A stretch of 64,000 bases of DNA, taken from Streptomyces sp. 840.1. Lineage in GTDB: Bacteria; Actinomycetota; Actinomycetes; Streptomycetales; Streptomycetaceae. Below the pieces are notes generated by a model. The model saw only the letters and a program-made list of their open reading frames with translations. It did no database searches and was not told the origin of the DNA. Location: positions 138,936-202,935 of the forward strand of contig NZ_RJUU01000004.1 of the NCBI RefSeq assembly GCF_003751445.1, read 5' to 3'. Shown piece after piece: positions 8,801 through 17,944 of this stretch (within the stretch, counting starts at the first letter, position 1; each line of letters opens with the position of its first letter). The position numbers and the translations under genes were made by a program.

Positions 8801-9307
8801 ATGACCACCGAGATGCTCAGCCGCACCCGAGTCGCCACCACACCCGACACCGCAGCCGTCTTCGAGGCACCCACAGAGGTGCTCGGCGAGGCGGAGTTCG
8901 GCGTCCTGTACGCGCACATCCAGCAGTTCTACGGACGCCAGATGCAGCTCTTCGACCGGCACGAGGCCGAGCGCTGGGCGGGAACCTTCACCGAGGACGC
9001 CGTCTTCGACGTACCCACACTGGACGAGCCGGTGCGCGGACGCCTCGCTCTGGCGTCGAACGTGCGGCGCAACCAGGCCCAGCAGGCCCGCAGCGGGGAA
9101 CGGTTCAGGCACTGGATCGGCATGCTCGACCTGCGGCCGCAGGCCGACGGGACGCTGCACACGCGCTGCTACGCGCTGGTGTACGTGACACCCGGCCAGG
9201 GCGGTTCGGCGGTGCACCGGGTGTGTGTCATGGAGGACGTGCTCGTCCGCTCGCGGGGCAAGTGGCGCACCCGCCACCGCGTCGTGACCCGCGACGACCT
9301 CGGCTGA
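8801..9307 (+). CDS. SnoaL/ActVI-A-like NTF2-fold protein 1
   Basis: A 168-residue protein of the SnoaL/nuclear transport factor 2-like superfamily, resembling ActVI-ORFA of actinorhodin-type clusters. The conserved core runs from QQFYGRQMQLFDRHEAERW through TFTEDAVFDVP and the RHWIGMLDL strand to VCVMEDVLV. I chose the ATG at 8801 (CGGAGGG upstream, about 9 bp) over an in-frame ATG at 8780. It is the first gene of a rightward pair with a similar protein. Family members assist cyclisation or redox steps in aromatic polyketide tailoring, but the role here is inferred. Confidence 0.8.
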   Translation: MTTEMLSRTRVATTPDTAAVFEAPTEVLGEAEFGVLYAHIQQFYGRQMQLFDRHEAERWAGTFTEDAVFDVPTLDEPVRGRLALASNVRRNQAQQARSGERFRHWIGMLDLRPQADGTLHTRCYALVYVTPGQGGSAVHRVCVMEDVLVRSRGKWRTRHRVVTRDDLG

Positions 9308-9365
9308 GCGTGGTCACCTACGACCGGCAGCCGGCCAGGACGGCCTCAAGACCAGGAGACGCAGT

Positions 9366-9824
9366 ATGACGACGTACGCGACCGAGCCGCGGCTCGGCAC
9401 CGACCGGACCGCGCTCTACGTGGAGGTCCAGCAGTTCTACGCCCGGCAGGTCCGGCTGCTGGACGATCTGCGGGCGGAGGAGTTCGCCGCCACGTTCACC
9501 GAGGACGGGGTGTTCGCAACGTCACCCGGTATCCCGCCGGTGCACGGCCGCGAGGCCATCGCGGCGGCGCTGCACACCGCGCACACCCGGCGCTTCGGCA
9601 CCGAGCCCGTGCGGTGCCGGCACTGGCACAACATGCTGCGCGTGGACCCCGGACCGGACGGCACCCTGGTCACGCACTACTACACGCTGGTGGTGGTCAG
9701 CCGCCCCTGGGACCCGGCGCCGGTCATCGCGCCGAGCGGTGTGGTGGAGGACGTGCTGGTGTACGAGGACGGGGAGCTGCGCACGCGTGAGCGGCGCGTC
9801 ACCCCCGACCACCAGTCGTTCTGA
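9366..9824 (+). CDS. SnoaL/ActVI-A-like NTF2-fold protein 2
   Basis: A 152-residue paralogue of the preceding gene. It shares QQFYARQVRLLDDLRAEEF, ATFTEDGVF, RHWHNMLRVD and VVEDVLVYEDGELRTR at equivalent places. The ATG is preceded by AGGAG at 9 bp. The tandem pair probably arose by duplication and may form a heteromeric complex or act on successive intermediates. It is convergent with the cyclase gene that follows. Confidence 0.82.
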   Translation: MTTYATEPRLGTDRTALYVEVQQFYARQVRLLDDLRAEEFAATFTEDGVFATSPGIPPVHGREAIAAALHTAHTRRFGTEPVRCRHWHNMLRVDPGPDGTLVTHYYTLVVVSRPWDPAPVIAPSGVVEDVLVYEDGELRTRERRVTPDHQSF

Positions 9825-9831
9825 CGCCCTC

Positions 9832-10758
9832 TCAGGCGTGGCAGGCCGGCCGCCCGCCGTGGTGTTCGGACATCTCGCGGAACAGCGCGGGAATGTCCAG
9901 CGGATCGCCGGGCGCCGCGCCGAGCTCCTCCGCGTAGGCGCGGTGCAGGTTGGGCACCAGCCGCTCGGCGTCCAGCAGATCGGCGTACGCGCCGGGGCCC
10001 GCCTCGCGCGCGACCTGGAGCGGGGTGAGCCGGGCGGCCACCCCGTCCCTGGCGAGCTGCTGGAGGCGCAGCAGGTACCCCTCGTTGTCGTCCAGCAGGC
10101 CTGGGCCGCCCACCGGTCCGTGGCCCGGCACGACCGTACGGGCGCCGAGTGTGCGCAGGGTCCGCAGCGCGGCCAGGGAGCCGGCGACCGAACCCATCGG
10201 GCAGAACGGCGTGACGCCCGACATGACCAGGTCGCCGGTGAACACCACCCGCTGCTCGGGCAGCCACACGACGGTGTCGCCGGTGGTGTGCGCGGTCCCC
10301 GGGTGGATCAGTTCGGCCCGCAGGGCACCCGCGTACAGCGTCATGCGGTCGCTGTAGGTGATGCTCGGGGGCACCACCTCCAGGTCGCCCCAGCACACGT
10401 CGGGCCACAGCCCGGCCATGTGCAGCCCGGCCGCCGCGATGTCGGCGCGCGCCCGTTCGTGGCCGATGACGACGGCCTCGGGGAAGACGAAGTTGCCGAA
10501 GGTGTGGTCGCCGTGGAAGTGGGTGCTGACCACCAGACGCGGCGGGCCGCCCGCGACCCGCAGCGCCTCGGCGCGCAGCCGTCTGGCCCGTGCCTCGGTG
10601 GCGACGGTGTCGACGAGCAGGCCGGTGCCGCCGTCGACGATCACTCCGGCGTTGTTGAGGCACCAGCCGCCGTCCGGCTGGACGTAGGCGAAGACGCCGT
10701 CGGCGAGCTCCGTGAGCCGGGGCGCCGCCGCCTGCGCGGCGGGGCGGGTGTGTGACAC
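9832..10758 (-). CDS. Metallo-beta-lactamase-fold cyclase (ActIV-like)
   Basis: A 308-residue MBL-fold hydrolase with the zinc motif STHFHGDHTFGN (His80, His82, Asp84, His85), then GTAHTTGDTVVWLP and VVPGHGPV. In actinorhodin biosynthesis ActIV, of the same fold, closes the second ring and releases the bicyclic intermediate from ACP. The GTG start at 10758 has GAGGAG six bases upstream. An ATG at 10857 would overlap the ACP and is less likely. Position at the end of the minimal-PKS operon supports a second-ring cyclase/thioesterase role. Confidence 0.88.
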   Translation of the reverse strand: MSHTRPAAQAAAPRLTELADGVFAYVQPDGGWCLNNAGVIVDGGTGLLVDTVATEARARRLRAEALRVAGGPPRLVVSTHFHGDHTFGNFVFPEAVVIGHERARADIAAAGLHMAGLWPDVCWGDLEVVPPSITYSDRMTLYAGALRAELIHPGTAHTTGDTVVWLPEQRVVFTGDLVMSGVTPFCPMGSVAGSLAALRTLRTLGARTVVPGHGPVGGPGLLDDNEGYLLRLQQLARDGVAARLTPLQVAREAGPGAYADLLDAERLVPNLHRAYAEELGAAPGDPLDIPALFREMSEHHGGRPACHA

Positions 10759-10828
10759 GTTCAGCTCCTCGGCGTGGCCGCGACGGCGCACGCGCCCGTG
10801 CGCGGCCGCTGCGGACAGTCGCCGCTCA

Positions 10829-11092
10829 TCAGGCGGCGATCCGGGCGGCCAGGGCACGGTTGACCAGGTCGAGGTACTGGCGCGGGGTCTCGGCGTCGTC
10901 CAGAGCCTCCTCGTCCAGCAGCACGTCGTAGTCGCGCTCGATCACGCCGGTGGTCTGCAGGAGGGCGAGCGAGTCGTAGCCCAGGTCGAGGAAGAGCGTG
11001 TCCAGTACGTCGCCGTCCAGGTCGATGCCCTCCCCCTCGCCCGCGCAGGCGCGCAGCAGGGTGGTCAGTTCGGTGAGCTCCAGCCGGTCCAC
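10829..11092 (-). CDS. Type II PKS acyl carrier protein
   Basis: An 87-residue ACP with the classic aromatic-PKS site LGYDSLALLQT (Ser41). It begins with GTG after a GAGGAGAAAGG region. It follows CLF and precedes the MBL-fold cyclase, the usual order KS-alpha, CLF, ACP. It should carry the growing poly-beta-ketone during elongation, reduction and cyclisation. It is clearly different from the FVSS-type ACP at 2.9 kb and from the twin ACP at 28.4 kb. Confidence 0.93.
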   Translation of the reverse strand: MDRLELTELTTLLRACAGEGEGIDLDGDVLDTLFLDLGYDSLALLQTTGVIERDYDVLLDEEALDDAETPRQYLDLVNRALAARIAA

Positions 11093-11146
11093 AGAAGTGC
11101 CTTTCTCCTCGGGGTTGATTCAGAACGTCCGGCAGCGGGGACGTGG

Positions 11147-12403
11147 TCAGCGCGCGGCGCGCACCACGGTGGCCGCGTTGAAGCCGCCCCGGCCCCGGGC
11201 CAGTACCAGTGCGGTGCGCAGCACGGCCGGGCGCGGACTGCCGGTCACCAGGTCGACGGGGCAGTCCGCGTCGACCCGGGCGGTGCCGGTCGTCGGGGGG
11301 ATCACCTGGTCGCGCAGGGCGAGCAGGGCGGCCGCCAGGTCGAGGGCGGAGCCGCCCGCCGAGAGCCGGCCGGTCATCGACTTGGGTGCGGTGACCGGCA
11401 CCCCGTTCGGGCCGAACAGCGCGGCCAGCGCCTGTGCTTCGGCCCGGTCGGCGTTTCGTTCGCCCGCCCCGTCGGCGAAGACGACGTCGATGTCGCCCGG
11501 GGTGACACCGGCGTCCGCCAGGGCCAGTTCGGCGGCGGCCCGCAGCCGGGGCTCCCCGGTGCCGGGCGCCGGGTCGAAGGTGGCGGCGCAGCCCGCGATC
11601 GTGCCGTGGACGGTGGCGCCGCGACCGCGCGCGGCGTCCCCGTCCTCAAGGACGAACAGGGCGCCGCCCTCGCCGACGACATGGCCCGAGGCCTCGGCGT
11701 CGAAGGGCAGATAGGCGCGGCCGGGATCGTCGACGGTACTCAGTGCGCCGTCGGCCAGATGGGCCGTCCAGCCCCAGGGGCAGAGCGCCGAGTCGACTCC
11801 GCCGGTGACCACGGCCCGTATCCCCTTGCGCAACTGGCGGCGGGCCTGGGCGACGGCGTCGAGGCCGCCCGCCTGCTCGGAGACGATGACTCCGCTGGGG
11901 CCGCGCAGCCCGTGCCGGATGGAGATCTGGCCGGAGTTGGCGGCGTAGAACCAGGCGAACGACTGGTAGGCCCCGACGTGCCGGCTGCCCTTGCTCCACA
12001 GCGCCTGGAGTTCGTGCTGGCCGAACGCGAAACCGCCGCTGCCGTTGGCGGTGACCACGCCCACCGCGTAGTCGGGCAGCCGGGCCGGGTCGAGGCCCGC
12101 GTCGCCCAGGGCCTCGGCCGCCGCGGCGAGCGAGAACCGGGTCACCCGGTCGGTCTGGGGCAGCAGCCGGCTCGCGACGTGGTCCGCGTCGACGAACCCG
12201 GTCACCTCCCCGGCCAGGCGCGCGGGATAGCCGGAGGCGTCGAAGCGGGTGACGGGCCCGATGGCGTTCTCGCCCCGCAGCACCGCCGCCCACCACTGTT
12301 CGGCGCCGACGCCGCCGGGCGCGACGACACCGATGCCGGTGACGGCCGCCTCCACGCCCCGGACACCGATCAGCCCGGCGTCCTCGGGGGCCACGGCGGT
12401 CAT
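11147..12403 (-). CDS. Ketosynthase chain-length factor (KS-beta)
   Basis: A 418-residue partner of the ketosynthase. The active-site position reads [10 protein letters not shown] with Gln177 where KS-alpha has Cys, the defining feature of CLF subunits. The fold-wide motifs [11 protein letters not shown] and [14 protein letters not shown] are intact. It overlaps the KS-alpha stop by ATGA, so the two subunits are translationally coupled. CLF sets chain length and participates in initiation. The residues lining the tunnel suggest nothing definite to me about octa- versus nonaketide length. Confidence 0.95.
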   Translation of the reverse strand: MTAVAPEDAGLIGVRGVEAAVTGIGVVAPGGVGAEQWWAAVLRGENAIGPVTRFDASGYPARLAGEVTGFVDADHVASRLLPQTDRVTRFSLAAAAEALGDAGLDPARLPDYAVGVVTANGSGGFAFGQHELQALWSKGSRHVGAYQSFAWFYAANSGQISIRHGLRGPSGVIVSEQAGGLDAVAQARRQLRKGIRAVVTGGVDSALCPWGWTAHLADGALSTVDDPGRAYLPFDAEASGHVVGEGGALFVLEDGDAARGRGATVHGTIAGCAATFDPAPGTGEPRLRAAAELALADAGVTPGDIDVVFADGAGERNADRAEAQALAALFGPNGVPVTAPKSMTGRLSAGGSALDLAAALLALRDQVIPPTTGTARVDADCPVDLVTGSPRPAVLRTALVLARGRGGFNAATVVRAAR

Positions 12404-13665
12404 GCGGCCACCCCCAGCCGGCGGGTGGTCAGCACCATCGCGCTCTGGAAGCCGCCGAATCCGCTGCCGACGCTGAGCACCGTCTCGGTGCGCTGCTCCC
12501 GTGCGACCAGCGGTGTGTAGTCGAGGTCGCAGGCGGGATCCGGATCGTGCAGATTGGCCGTCGGCGGCACGACTCCGTGCTCGATGGCCAGGGCGCTGGC
12601 GGCGATCTCCAGGGAACCGATCGCGCCGAGCGAGTGACCGATCATCGACTTGATCGAGCTGACCGGCACCCGGTGGGCGTGCTCGCCCAGGCTGCGCTTG
12701 AACGCCGCCGTCTCGTGCTTGTCGTTCTGCTTGGTGCCCGATCCGTGGGCGTTGACGTAGTCGACGTGCGCGCCGTCGATCCGTGCCTCGTCGAGGGCGG
12801 TCCTGATCGCCTCGGCCATCTCGTGCCCGTCCAGGCGCAGTCCCGTCATGTGGTACGCGTTGGACCGGCTCGCGAAGCCCGCGATCTCGGCGTACACATG
12901 GGCGCCGCGCCGCAGGGCGTGCCCGTACTCCTCCAGGATCAGCACCGCGCTGCCCTCGCCGAGCACGAAGCCGTTACGGCTGCGGTCGAAGGGGCGGGAG
13001 GCGGTCTCCGGCTCGTCGTTGCGCGGGGAGGTGGCGCGGATCGCGTCGAAGGACGCCAGGGTGATCGGGGTGACCGGTGCCTCCGCGGCGCCCGCCACCA
13101 TCACGTCGGCACTGCCCTCGCGGATGAGCTCGACGGCGTGGCCGAGCGAGTCCAGGCCGGAGGTGCAGCCCGTGGAGACGACCGCGACGGGCCCCTGTGC
13201 GCCGACGTCACGCGCCACCTCGGCGGCGATGGAGCTGGGCACGAGGTAGTCGGTGAGCCTCGGCTCGGCCCGGGTGTGGTCCAGCAGCCAGTGGCTGCCG
13301 TGCTCGCTGACGTGCGCGTAGCTCTCGTCGAGTCCGCTGCTGCAGCCGACGGCGGTGCCCAGGGTGACCCCGGTACGTTCGGCCCGTAGCCCCGCTGACA
13401 GTCCGCTGTCGGCGACGGCCTCACGGGCGGCGACGAGCGCGAACTGGGCCGCACGGTCCAGGCGTCGTGCCTCCTGCGGGCCGAAGCCGTGGTCGGCCGG
13501 GTCGAAGTCGGCCTCGGCCGCGATCTGCGAGCGGAACGAGGAGGCGTCGAAGAGGGTGATGCGGCGGGTCGCGGTGCGGCCCTCGGTCAGCAGTGACCAG
13601 AACGCCTTGGTGCCGACCCCGCCGGGGGCGACCACCCCTATCCCGGTGATGACGGCGCGTCTCAT
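12400..13665 (-). CDS. Type II PKS ketosynthase KS-alpha
   Basis: A 421-residue condensing enzyme. It has the catalytic Cys167 in [11 protein letters not shown], His307 in [11 protein letters not shown] and His344 in [11 protein letters not shown]. It forms the minimal PKS with the CLF immediately downstream and the ACP after that. Start ATG at 13665. It condenses malonyl-ACP units into a poly-beta-ketone. Its gene follows the SARP and thioesterase genes in one leftward operon. Confidence 0.96.
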   Translation of the reverse strand: MRRAVITGIGVVAPGGVGTKAFWSLLTEGRTATRRITLFDASSFRSQIAAEADFDPADHGFGPQEARRLDRAAQFALVAAREAVADSGLSAGLRAERTGVTLGTAVGCSSGLDESYAHVSEHGSHWLLDHTRAEPRLTDYLVPSSIAAEVARDVGAQGPVAVVSTGCTSGLDSLGHAVELIREGSADVMVAGAAEAPVTPITLASFDAIRATSPRNDEPETASRPFDRSRNGFVLGEGSAVLILEEYGHALRRGAHVYAEIAGFASRSNAYHMTGLRLDGHEMAEAIRTALDEARIDGAHVDYVNAHGSGTKQNDKHETAAFKRSLGEHAHRVPVSSIKSMIGHSLGAIGSLEIAASALAIEHGVVPPTANLHDPDPACDLDYTPLVAREQRTETVLSVGSGFGGFQSAMVLTTRRLGVAA

Positions 13666-13705
13666 CGGCTGTCCCTCATGTCTGTCCTCCTGTGATCGGC
13701 GGCGG

Positions 13706-14470
13706 TCAGCCGCGGGCCGAGGCCATGGCGCGGGCCGGCCGGGTGCGCCGGACGACCCGGCAGGCGCGCCCGAGCAGCCGGGGCAGCTCGTGGCCGCGTA
13801 CGAAGAAGTGGTCCCCGGGCACGGTCCGGGTCACGACCGGCCCCGTGCTCCAGCGCCGCCAGCCCGCCATCACGTCCGGCCGCGCCAGCGGGTCGTCCGC
13901 GCCGGAGACGATCAGCACCGGCACGGACAGCGGCGGGCCCACCACCTGTTCGTGGGCGTTGATCCGCAGTTCGTGGGCGAGGGCCAGGTCGTCGCGCAGC
14001 ACCGGCAGCACGGCCCGGTGCCAGAGTCCGCCGGGCTTGGCCCCCTGCGGGAGGGTGCCGGTCTCGTCGAGCAGTTCCAGCAGCTCGTCCTCGGGCCCCC
14101 AGGCGGCGTCCGACAGCAGGGAGGGGGCGTCGGGGGGCGGGCAGGCGCCGAGGGCGAGGAGCGCCGGACCGGGCAGCCCGGCCTCGTGCAGGGCGCGGGT
14201 GACGGTGTAGGCGACCATCGCGCCGAGGCTGTGCCCGTACAGCACGTAGGAGGCGTCCGGTGCCTGGGCGAAGGTGTCCATCACATCGGCCAGCAGCCCC
14301 TCGCGCCCGGTGACACGGGGCTCGCGGCGCCTGGCATCGCGGCCCGGCAGCAGTCCGGGCAGCGTCTCGACCCCGGGGCCCAGATCACCGGGCCAGTTGT
14401 AGAAGGCCGAGACACCGGCTCCGGCATGCGCGAAGCAGTGGAGTTGTACCGGCGGCTGTTCCTCGTACAT
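13706..14470 (-). CDS. Type II thioesterase
   Basis: A 254-residue alpha/beta hydrolase of the PKS/NRPS editing thioesterase family. The nucleophile is Ser81 in [11 protein letters not shown], the acid is in SGADDPLAR and the His in [10 protein letters not shown]. The ATG at 14470 with GGAGG upstream is preferred over one at 14542. It could remove misprimed acyl groups from carrier proteins or release a product. It sits between the SARP gene and KS-alpha. A second enzyme of this family accompanies KSIII at 19 kb. Confidence 0.9.
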   Translation of the reverse strand: MYEEQPPVQLHCFAHAGAGVSAFYNWPGDLGPGVETLPGLLPGRDARRREPRVTGREGLLADVMDTFAQAPDASYVLYGHSLGAMVAYTVTRALHEAGLPGPALLALGACPPPDAPSLLSDAAWGPEDELLELLDETGTLPQGAKPGGLWHRAVLPVLRDDLALAHELRINAHEQVVGPPLSVPVLIVSGADDPLARPDVMAGWRRWSTGPVVTRTVPGDHFFVRGHELPRLLGRACRVVRRTRPARAMASARG

Positions 14471-14551
14471 CTGTCCTGCCTCCTGGGTGGGTTCGCCGAT
14501 CGGCCTCAAGGTCGCCGATCCTCCTTGCCGGTGCCTGGACACCTGACCGGA

Positions 14552-15373
14552 TCAGGCCGCGTAGAGATCGAAGGTGGAGCTGCGGCGCGATCCGCTGAGC
14601 GTGTCCAGCGCCGGGTCGACGGTGAGCATCGCCTGGTGCAGCCGCTGCAGCTGCGGCGAGGGCTCAACGCCCAGGTCCTCGATGAGTCGGGCACGCAGCC
14701 TGCGGTAGACGTCCAGCGCGGTGGCCTGGCGGCCGGAGCGGTACAGCGCCACCATCGCCTGCGAGTGCAGCCCCTCGTGCTGGGGATGACGTGCCATCAG
14801 ATCGGTGAGCTCGGCGAGGATTTCGGTGTGCCGGCCCGTCCGCAGGTCGGCGTCGATGCGCCGCTCCACGGTCACCAGGCGGCTCTCCTCCAGGCGCAGG
14901 ACCTCGATCTCCAGGATCGGCCCGACCCGTACGTCCACGAGCACCGGCCCGTTCCACATCCCCAGCGCCTCGCGGTACAGGCTCGCGGCCCGCCCGTCCT
15001 CGCCCTCGTCGAAGGCGCTCTGCCCCGCCGACACCAGTTGCTCGTAGCGGTGCACGTCGACGGACTCCTGCGGGATCTGCAGCAGGTAGCCGCCGTGCCG
15101 GGTCGCGAGCACCTCCTTGACGGTGCCGGGCGCGTCCGGTCCCATCGCGGTGCCCAGCCTGCGGCGCAGCTGGAGGATGTACGTCTGCAGGGTGGTCATC
15201 GCGCTCTGGGGCAGGTTGGTGCCCCAGAGCTCCTCCATGAGCGTGGGCACGGGCATGACCCGGCCCGGGTAGAAGGCGAGCAGCGACAGAATCTGCCGCG
15301 GCTTTCCCGCGGTCGGAACGATCGACACCCCGTTGACGTCGGCACTCAGCGGGCCCAGAACCTGAATCTCCAC
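14552..15373 (-). CDS. SARP-family pathway activator
   Basis: A 273-residue regulator with an N-terminal OmpR-type winged helix (GKPRQILSLLAFYPGRVMP, ELWGTNLPQSAMTTLQTYI) and a C-terminal bacterial transcriptional activation (TPR-like) domain. There is no ATPase domain, so it is a small SARP like ActII-ORF4 or DnrI. It heads the operon containing the minimal PKS genes. Three 11-bp-spaced repeats lie upstream of its own start and would allow autoactivation or control by the second SARP. Confidence 0.94.
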   Translation of the reverse strand: MEIQVLGPLSADVNGVSIVPTAGKPRQILSLLAFYPGRVMPVPTLMEELWGTNLPQSAMTTLQTYILQLRRRLGTAMGPDAPGTVKEVLATRHGGYLLQIPQESVDVHRYEQLVSAGQSAFDEGEDGRAASLYREALGMWNGPVLVDVRVGPILEIEVLRLEESRLVTVERRIDADLRTGRHTEILAELTDLMARHPQHEGLHSQAMVALYRSGRQATALDVYRRLRARLIEDLGVEPSPQLQRLHQAMLTVDPALDTLSGSRRSSTFDLYAA

Positions 15374-15498
15374 GATTTCCTCCCCGTTGCCCGGTCGATT
15401 CCCCAGGCCTGTCCGACGGATCGAAGGCGGACGGGGCCCTGGCCAGAAGCTGTTGGCGTTCCGACGCTAGCCCCGTTCGCCCCACACGCCCACAGACC

Positions 15499-15527
15499 TC
15501 GACCTGCGTTCGAGCGGCCCTCCAACG
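15499..15527 (-). promoter_or_regulatory. SARP-type repeats upstream of the first SARP gene
   Basis: TCGACCT, TCGAGCG and TCCAACG start at 15499, 15510 and 15521, exactly 11 bp apart with 4-bp gaps. Downstream on the minus strand lies TAGCGT (complement of 15464-15469), a good actinobacterial -10. The arrangement suggests SARP control of the minimal-PKS operon. Confidence 0.55.
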
Positions 15528-15565
15528 AACAGCCACCGCGGGGGTGCTGATGGACACCGACGTCC

Positions 15566-15975
15566 CTAGTTCTCGTACGCGTGGTAGCCGTACGCCTCAC
15601 GTATCCCCCACGCGTGCTCGTACGCCGCCGTCTTCCACTCGGTGTACCGCTTGATCTGAGAGGCATCAGGGCGAGTCGGTGTGGATCGAGTACGCGTACC
15701 CGGTGAGTGATGAGAAGTGGGGCCGGTGGTTCCAGCGCGCGGTCCGCCTGCCCACCGAGCACCTCGAAGTCCAGCTGGCCTTCCCCGTCGGCCTGGGCCC
15801 CGTCGTGTGGGGCACCGAGACGTCCATGACCGCCGAGGCTGCCCCGCTGCGGACCGCGCTGGCAGGCGTCGAACCGGTCCCCGTCGAGGAGTACCGCCAG
15901 ACGGGCCGCGTCTGGGCCTACGAGCAGTGGGCGTCAGTGTCCGAATTGATCTCCGGGTGGAGGACAAGACCGTGA
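15566..15975 (+). pseudogene. Fragments of a helix-turn-helix regulator and an unknown protein
   Basis: From about 15672 the plus strand encodes WIEYAYPVSDEKWGRWF and VVWGTETSMTAEAAPLRT, which I recognise as the C-terminal part of Streptomyces XRE-family regulators. The N-terminal DNA-binding part is absent. On the opposite strand at 15566-15660 another protein-like tail (EWKTAAYEHAWGIREAYG) ends at the same junction. Two unrelated gene ends abutting tail to tail indicates a deletion or recombination scar. The identities are tentative. Confidence 0.45.
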
Positions 15976-16012
15976 CGGTCCCGCCCCGGCCTGTAGCGCC
16001 CCCGGACAGGCC

Positions 16013-16426
16013 CTAGACGGAGCGGATCGAGCGCCGTCGCCGAGCGTCGGTGTTGCCGACCTTCCGGGGCGCGGCCGCGCGAGCGTCGGGGGTGATCGGC
16101 GGGTCAACCAGCGCCGCCGCGACCAAGCGGCGCAGATCGGGGTTGGCAGAGAAGAAGTACCGGGCGTTGATGCGGTGGCCGCCAGCATCGTCGCGCACCA
16201 GCAGGCCGATGGCGGTGAGCCGGGCCAGGGCCTCATAGACGGTGGACTCGGCGAGCTCCATGTCGTCCGCGGCTTCCTCGACCGGGACGGTGATGTACGC
16301 GAAGAGGCCGCCCTGACGCTCTATCCAGTCGAGCACGCAGCGCTGGGCGGCGCTCAGGTTCAGCGCGTAGAGCGGCGGGGTGACGAATTCCTGCTCGGGG
16401 TCGAACGGGGCGGGTGCTGTGGCCAT
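16013..16426 (-). CDS. Winged-helix plasmid-type protein 2
   Basis: A 137-residue protein with a MarR-like winged helix: LSAAQRCVLDWIERQGG, then a recognition-helix region AESTVYEALARLTAIGLLV and a basic tail. It overlaps the upstream gene by ATGA and is clearly related to it in layout. Such short winged-helix pairs occur on actinobacterial plasmids as replication or transfer regulators. I cannot assign the exact role. The basic C-terminus (APRKVGNTDARRRR) suggests DNA contact. Confidence 0.65.
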   Translation of the reverse strand: MATAPAPFDPEQEFVTPPLYALNLSAAQRCVLDWIERQGGLFAYITVPVEEAADDMELAESTVYEALARLTAIGLLVRDDAGGHRINARYFFSANPDLRRLVAAALVDPPITPDARAAAPRKVGNTDARRRRSIRSV

Positions 16427-16962
16427 CAGCTCGTCTCTCCAGCAGTTCGGCGGATCGGCGTCGCCGGCTCCGCAGCCTTCCCGGTCCTGAACCGGGCCGC
16501 CTTGGCGTCCGCGGTCCTCGCTCGGGCCTTCTCGTCGGGTACCGCCCTGGGCGGGGCCAGCCGCTTGCAGGCGGTGACGTGGGTGCTCCCGGCGCCCTCC
16601 CAGTATCGGAGGGGTGTCAACTGGTAGGCGGCGGCGCGCGGGGACGGCTTCAGCAGCAGCGCCATCTTCGTCAGCCGCGCCAGCGCCTTCTTGCACGTCG
16701 AGGCGTTCGTGTCGATCTCCTCGGCCAGCGTCTCCGGGGTGACGCGGATCGCCGCGCTCGCGGCACCGTGCTCGCGCAGCCAGTCCAGCGTCGCCCACTC
16801 CGCGCCGGTGAGGCCCAGCTTGTAGAGCGGGACCTCGCTGCCCGTGGACTGCAGGGTGTAGCCGTTTCCCTCGAACTGGTGCGGCACTCTGGGCTTCTGT
16901 TCGATCACCTCACCCGTGTCCTGGTCGACTAAGGCCAGTCGCCGGCCCCTTCGTGCTGCCAT
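16426..16962 (-). CDS. Winged-helix plasmid-type protein 1
   Basis: A 178-residue protein (from the ATG at 16962; an ATG at 16989 is also possible) with a winged-helix core: LTGAEWATLDWLREHGAAS, ETLAEEIDTNASTCKKAL and RLTKMALLLKPS. It is followed by a Lys/Arg/Ala-rich tail. The N-terminus contains LALVDQDTGEVIEQ, a motif I associate with plasmid and phage replication proteins. It is translationally coupled to a shorter relative. A repeated TTTTTCGCCCC element just upstream could be its operator or an iteron pair. Confidence 0.65.
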   Translation of the reverse strand: MAARRGRRLALVDQDTGEVIEQKPRVPHQFEGNGYTLQSTGSEVPLYKLGLTGAEWATLDWLREHGAASAAIRVTPETLAEEIDTNASTCKKALARLTKMALLLKPSPRAAAYQLTPLRYWEGAGSTHVTACKRLAPPRAVPDEKARARTADAKAARFRTGKAAEPATPIRRTAGETS

Positions 16963-16992
16963 GCCGCTCGACGGCCGCAGACAGAGCATCAG

Positions 16993-17040
16993 CTAAGGGG
17001 CTATTTTTCGCCCCCTACGGGGCGGTTTTTCGCCCCTTAG
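16993..17040. repeat. Paired TTTTTCGCCCC elements within an inverted repeat
   Basis: TTTTTCGCCCC occurs at 17004-17014 and 17026-17036, 22 bp apart (two helical turns). The pair is enclosed by CTAAGGGG (16993-17000) and CCCCTTAG (17033-17040). It lies directly upstream of the winged-helix gene pair. The layout suits an operator or small iteron set for those proteins. Confidence 0.5.
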
Positions 17041-17632
17041 CCTCACGTTTTCGCAGGTCAGAGGCACTGTGCCCTTCTGTCAGTAAACGCGCGCGCGTTT
17101 ACCACACCAGCCCCACGTCCTCAACCACCCACGCCTTGGCCCGATGCCGGCGCGCACCTTCGGCCGCACCAGGCGCGGGCAGACCAGCAGCAACAAGGAA
17201 CTACGGCCCGTCGGCGACCGCGGGTGGGAGGTGGGAGTCGTCTGGCTGAGCAGGCTCCGCGCGCGGCAGCGTACTCACCCGCGGACCGTAGGCGGCAGCA
17301 GCGTTGCTGCGTCTCGGGTGGCGCAAACCGTGACGTCACAAGCATGGAGGCGTGGCCGGGGCCGGTGGAGCCGGGCCGAGCCTCCCGCGCGCCGCATACC
17401 GCGCGGCGGCTTTCGTCGTGGCGGGCGGCCGGGGGCCGGGGTAGTGAAGGGGGCCGGTGGTCGTTTGCCGCAGGGGAGTACGCAGGGGCTCAAGCCACCG
17501 GTGCGGCGCGGTGAGGGTGGTCGGCGGGCGAAGAGCCGACCGCCATGCGGCTGCGCTGATATTGGCCCTGGGGAGGTCTTCCGGGTCAGTCGGGGAAACG
17601 TGACCCCGAGCTCGCAGCTCAAGCGGCGCGAT
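17041..17632. other. Gene-poor stretch
   Basis: About 600 bp with open frames on both strands but none with convincing protein-like sequence or ribosome sites. It holds a short alternating CGCGCGCG palindrome near 17089-17098 and is otherwise featureless GC-rich DNA. It may be part of a former plasmid origin. Confidence 0.5.
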
Positions 17633-17676
17633 GTGTGTGGGAGGTACTGACCAGCTGATCAGTACCTCCCACACAC
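17633..17676. repeat. Perfect 18-bp inverted repeat with 8-nt loop
   Basis: GTGTGTGGGAGGTACTGA (17633-17650) is followed by 8 nt and its exact complement (17659-17676). There is no T-run on either side, so an intrinsic terminator is possible but not typical. It could equally be a recombination or plasmid-transfer site, or a dimeric regulator site. Confidence 0.75.
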
Positions 17677-17757
17677 CGGGGGAACCTCACAGGCCAGTCC
17701 GGCAGTCGGCGTGGGGTGTACGCATTTCATGCGGCAGGGTCGGACGGAAGGGAGCGC

Positions 17758-17901
17758 ATGGCGATCGAACCAGTGACCGACATCGGGGAGTGGGGCCGCG
17801 TCTACCTTTGCCGCGCGCCCGCGCCGACCGGCCCCGCCCGCCGGGGCGCGAAACCGCCCCTCCTCCTTGTCGCCGCAATCGAAATCGGCCCTACCCGCTG
17901 A
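17758..17901 (+). CDS. Possible 47-residue protein
   Basis: A short frame beginning MAIEPVTDIGEWGRVYLCRA with GGAAGGGAG just upstream. The N-terminal half looks protein-like; the rest is Pro/Arg-rich and may be chance. I recognise no family. It could be the front end of a truncated gene. Confidence 0.3.
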   Translation: MAIEPVTDIGEWGRVYLCRAPAPTGPARRGAKPPLLLVAAIEIGPTR

Positions 17902-17944
17902 ATGCGCGACACCTCAACATGCGGGCTGACCAGTCCCAAGGCCG

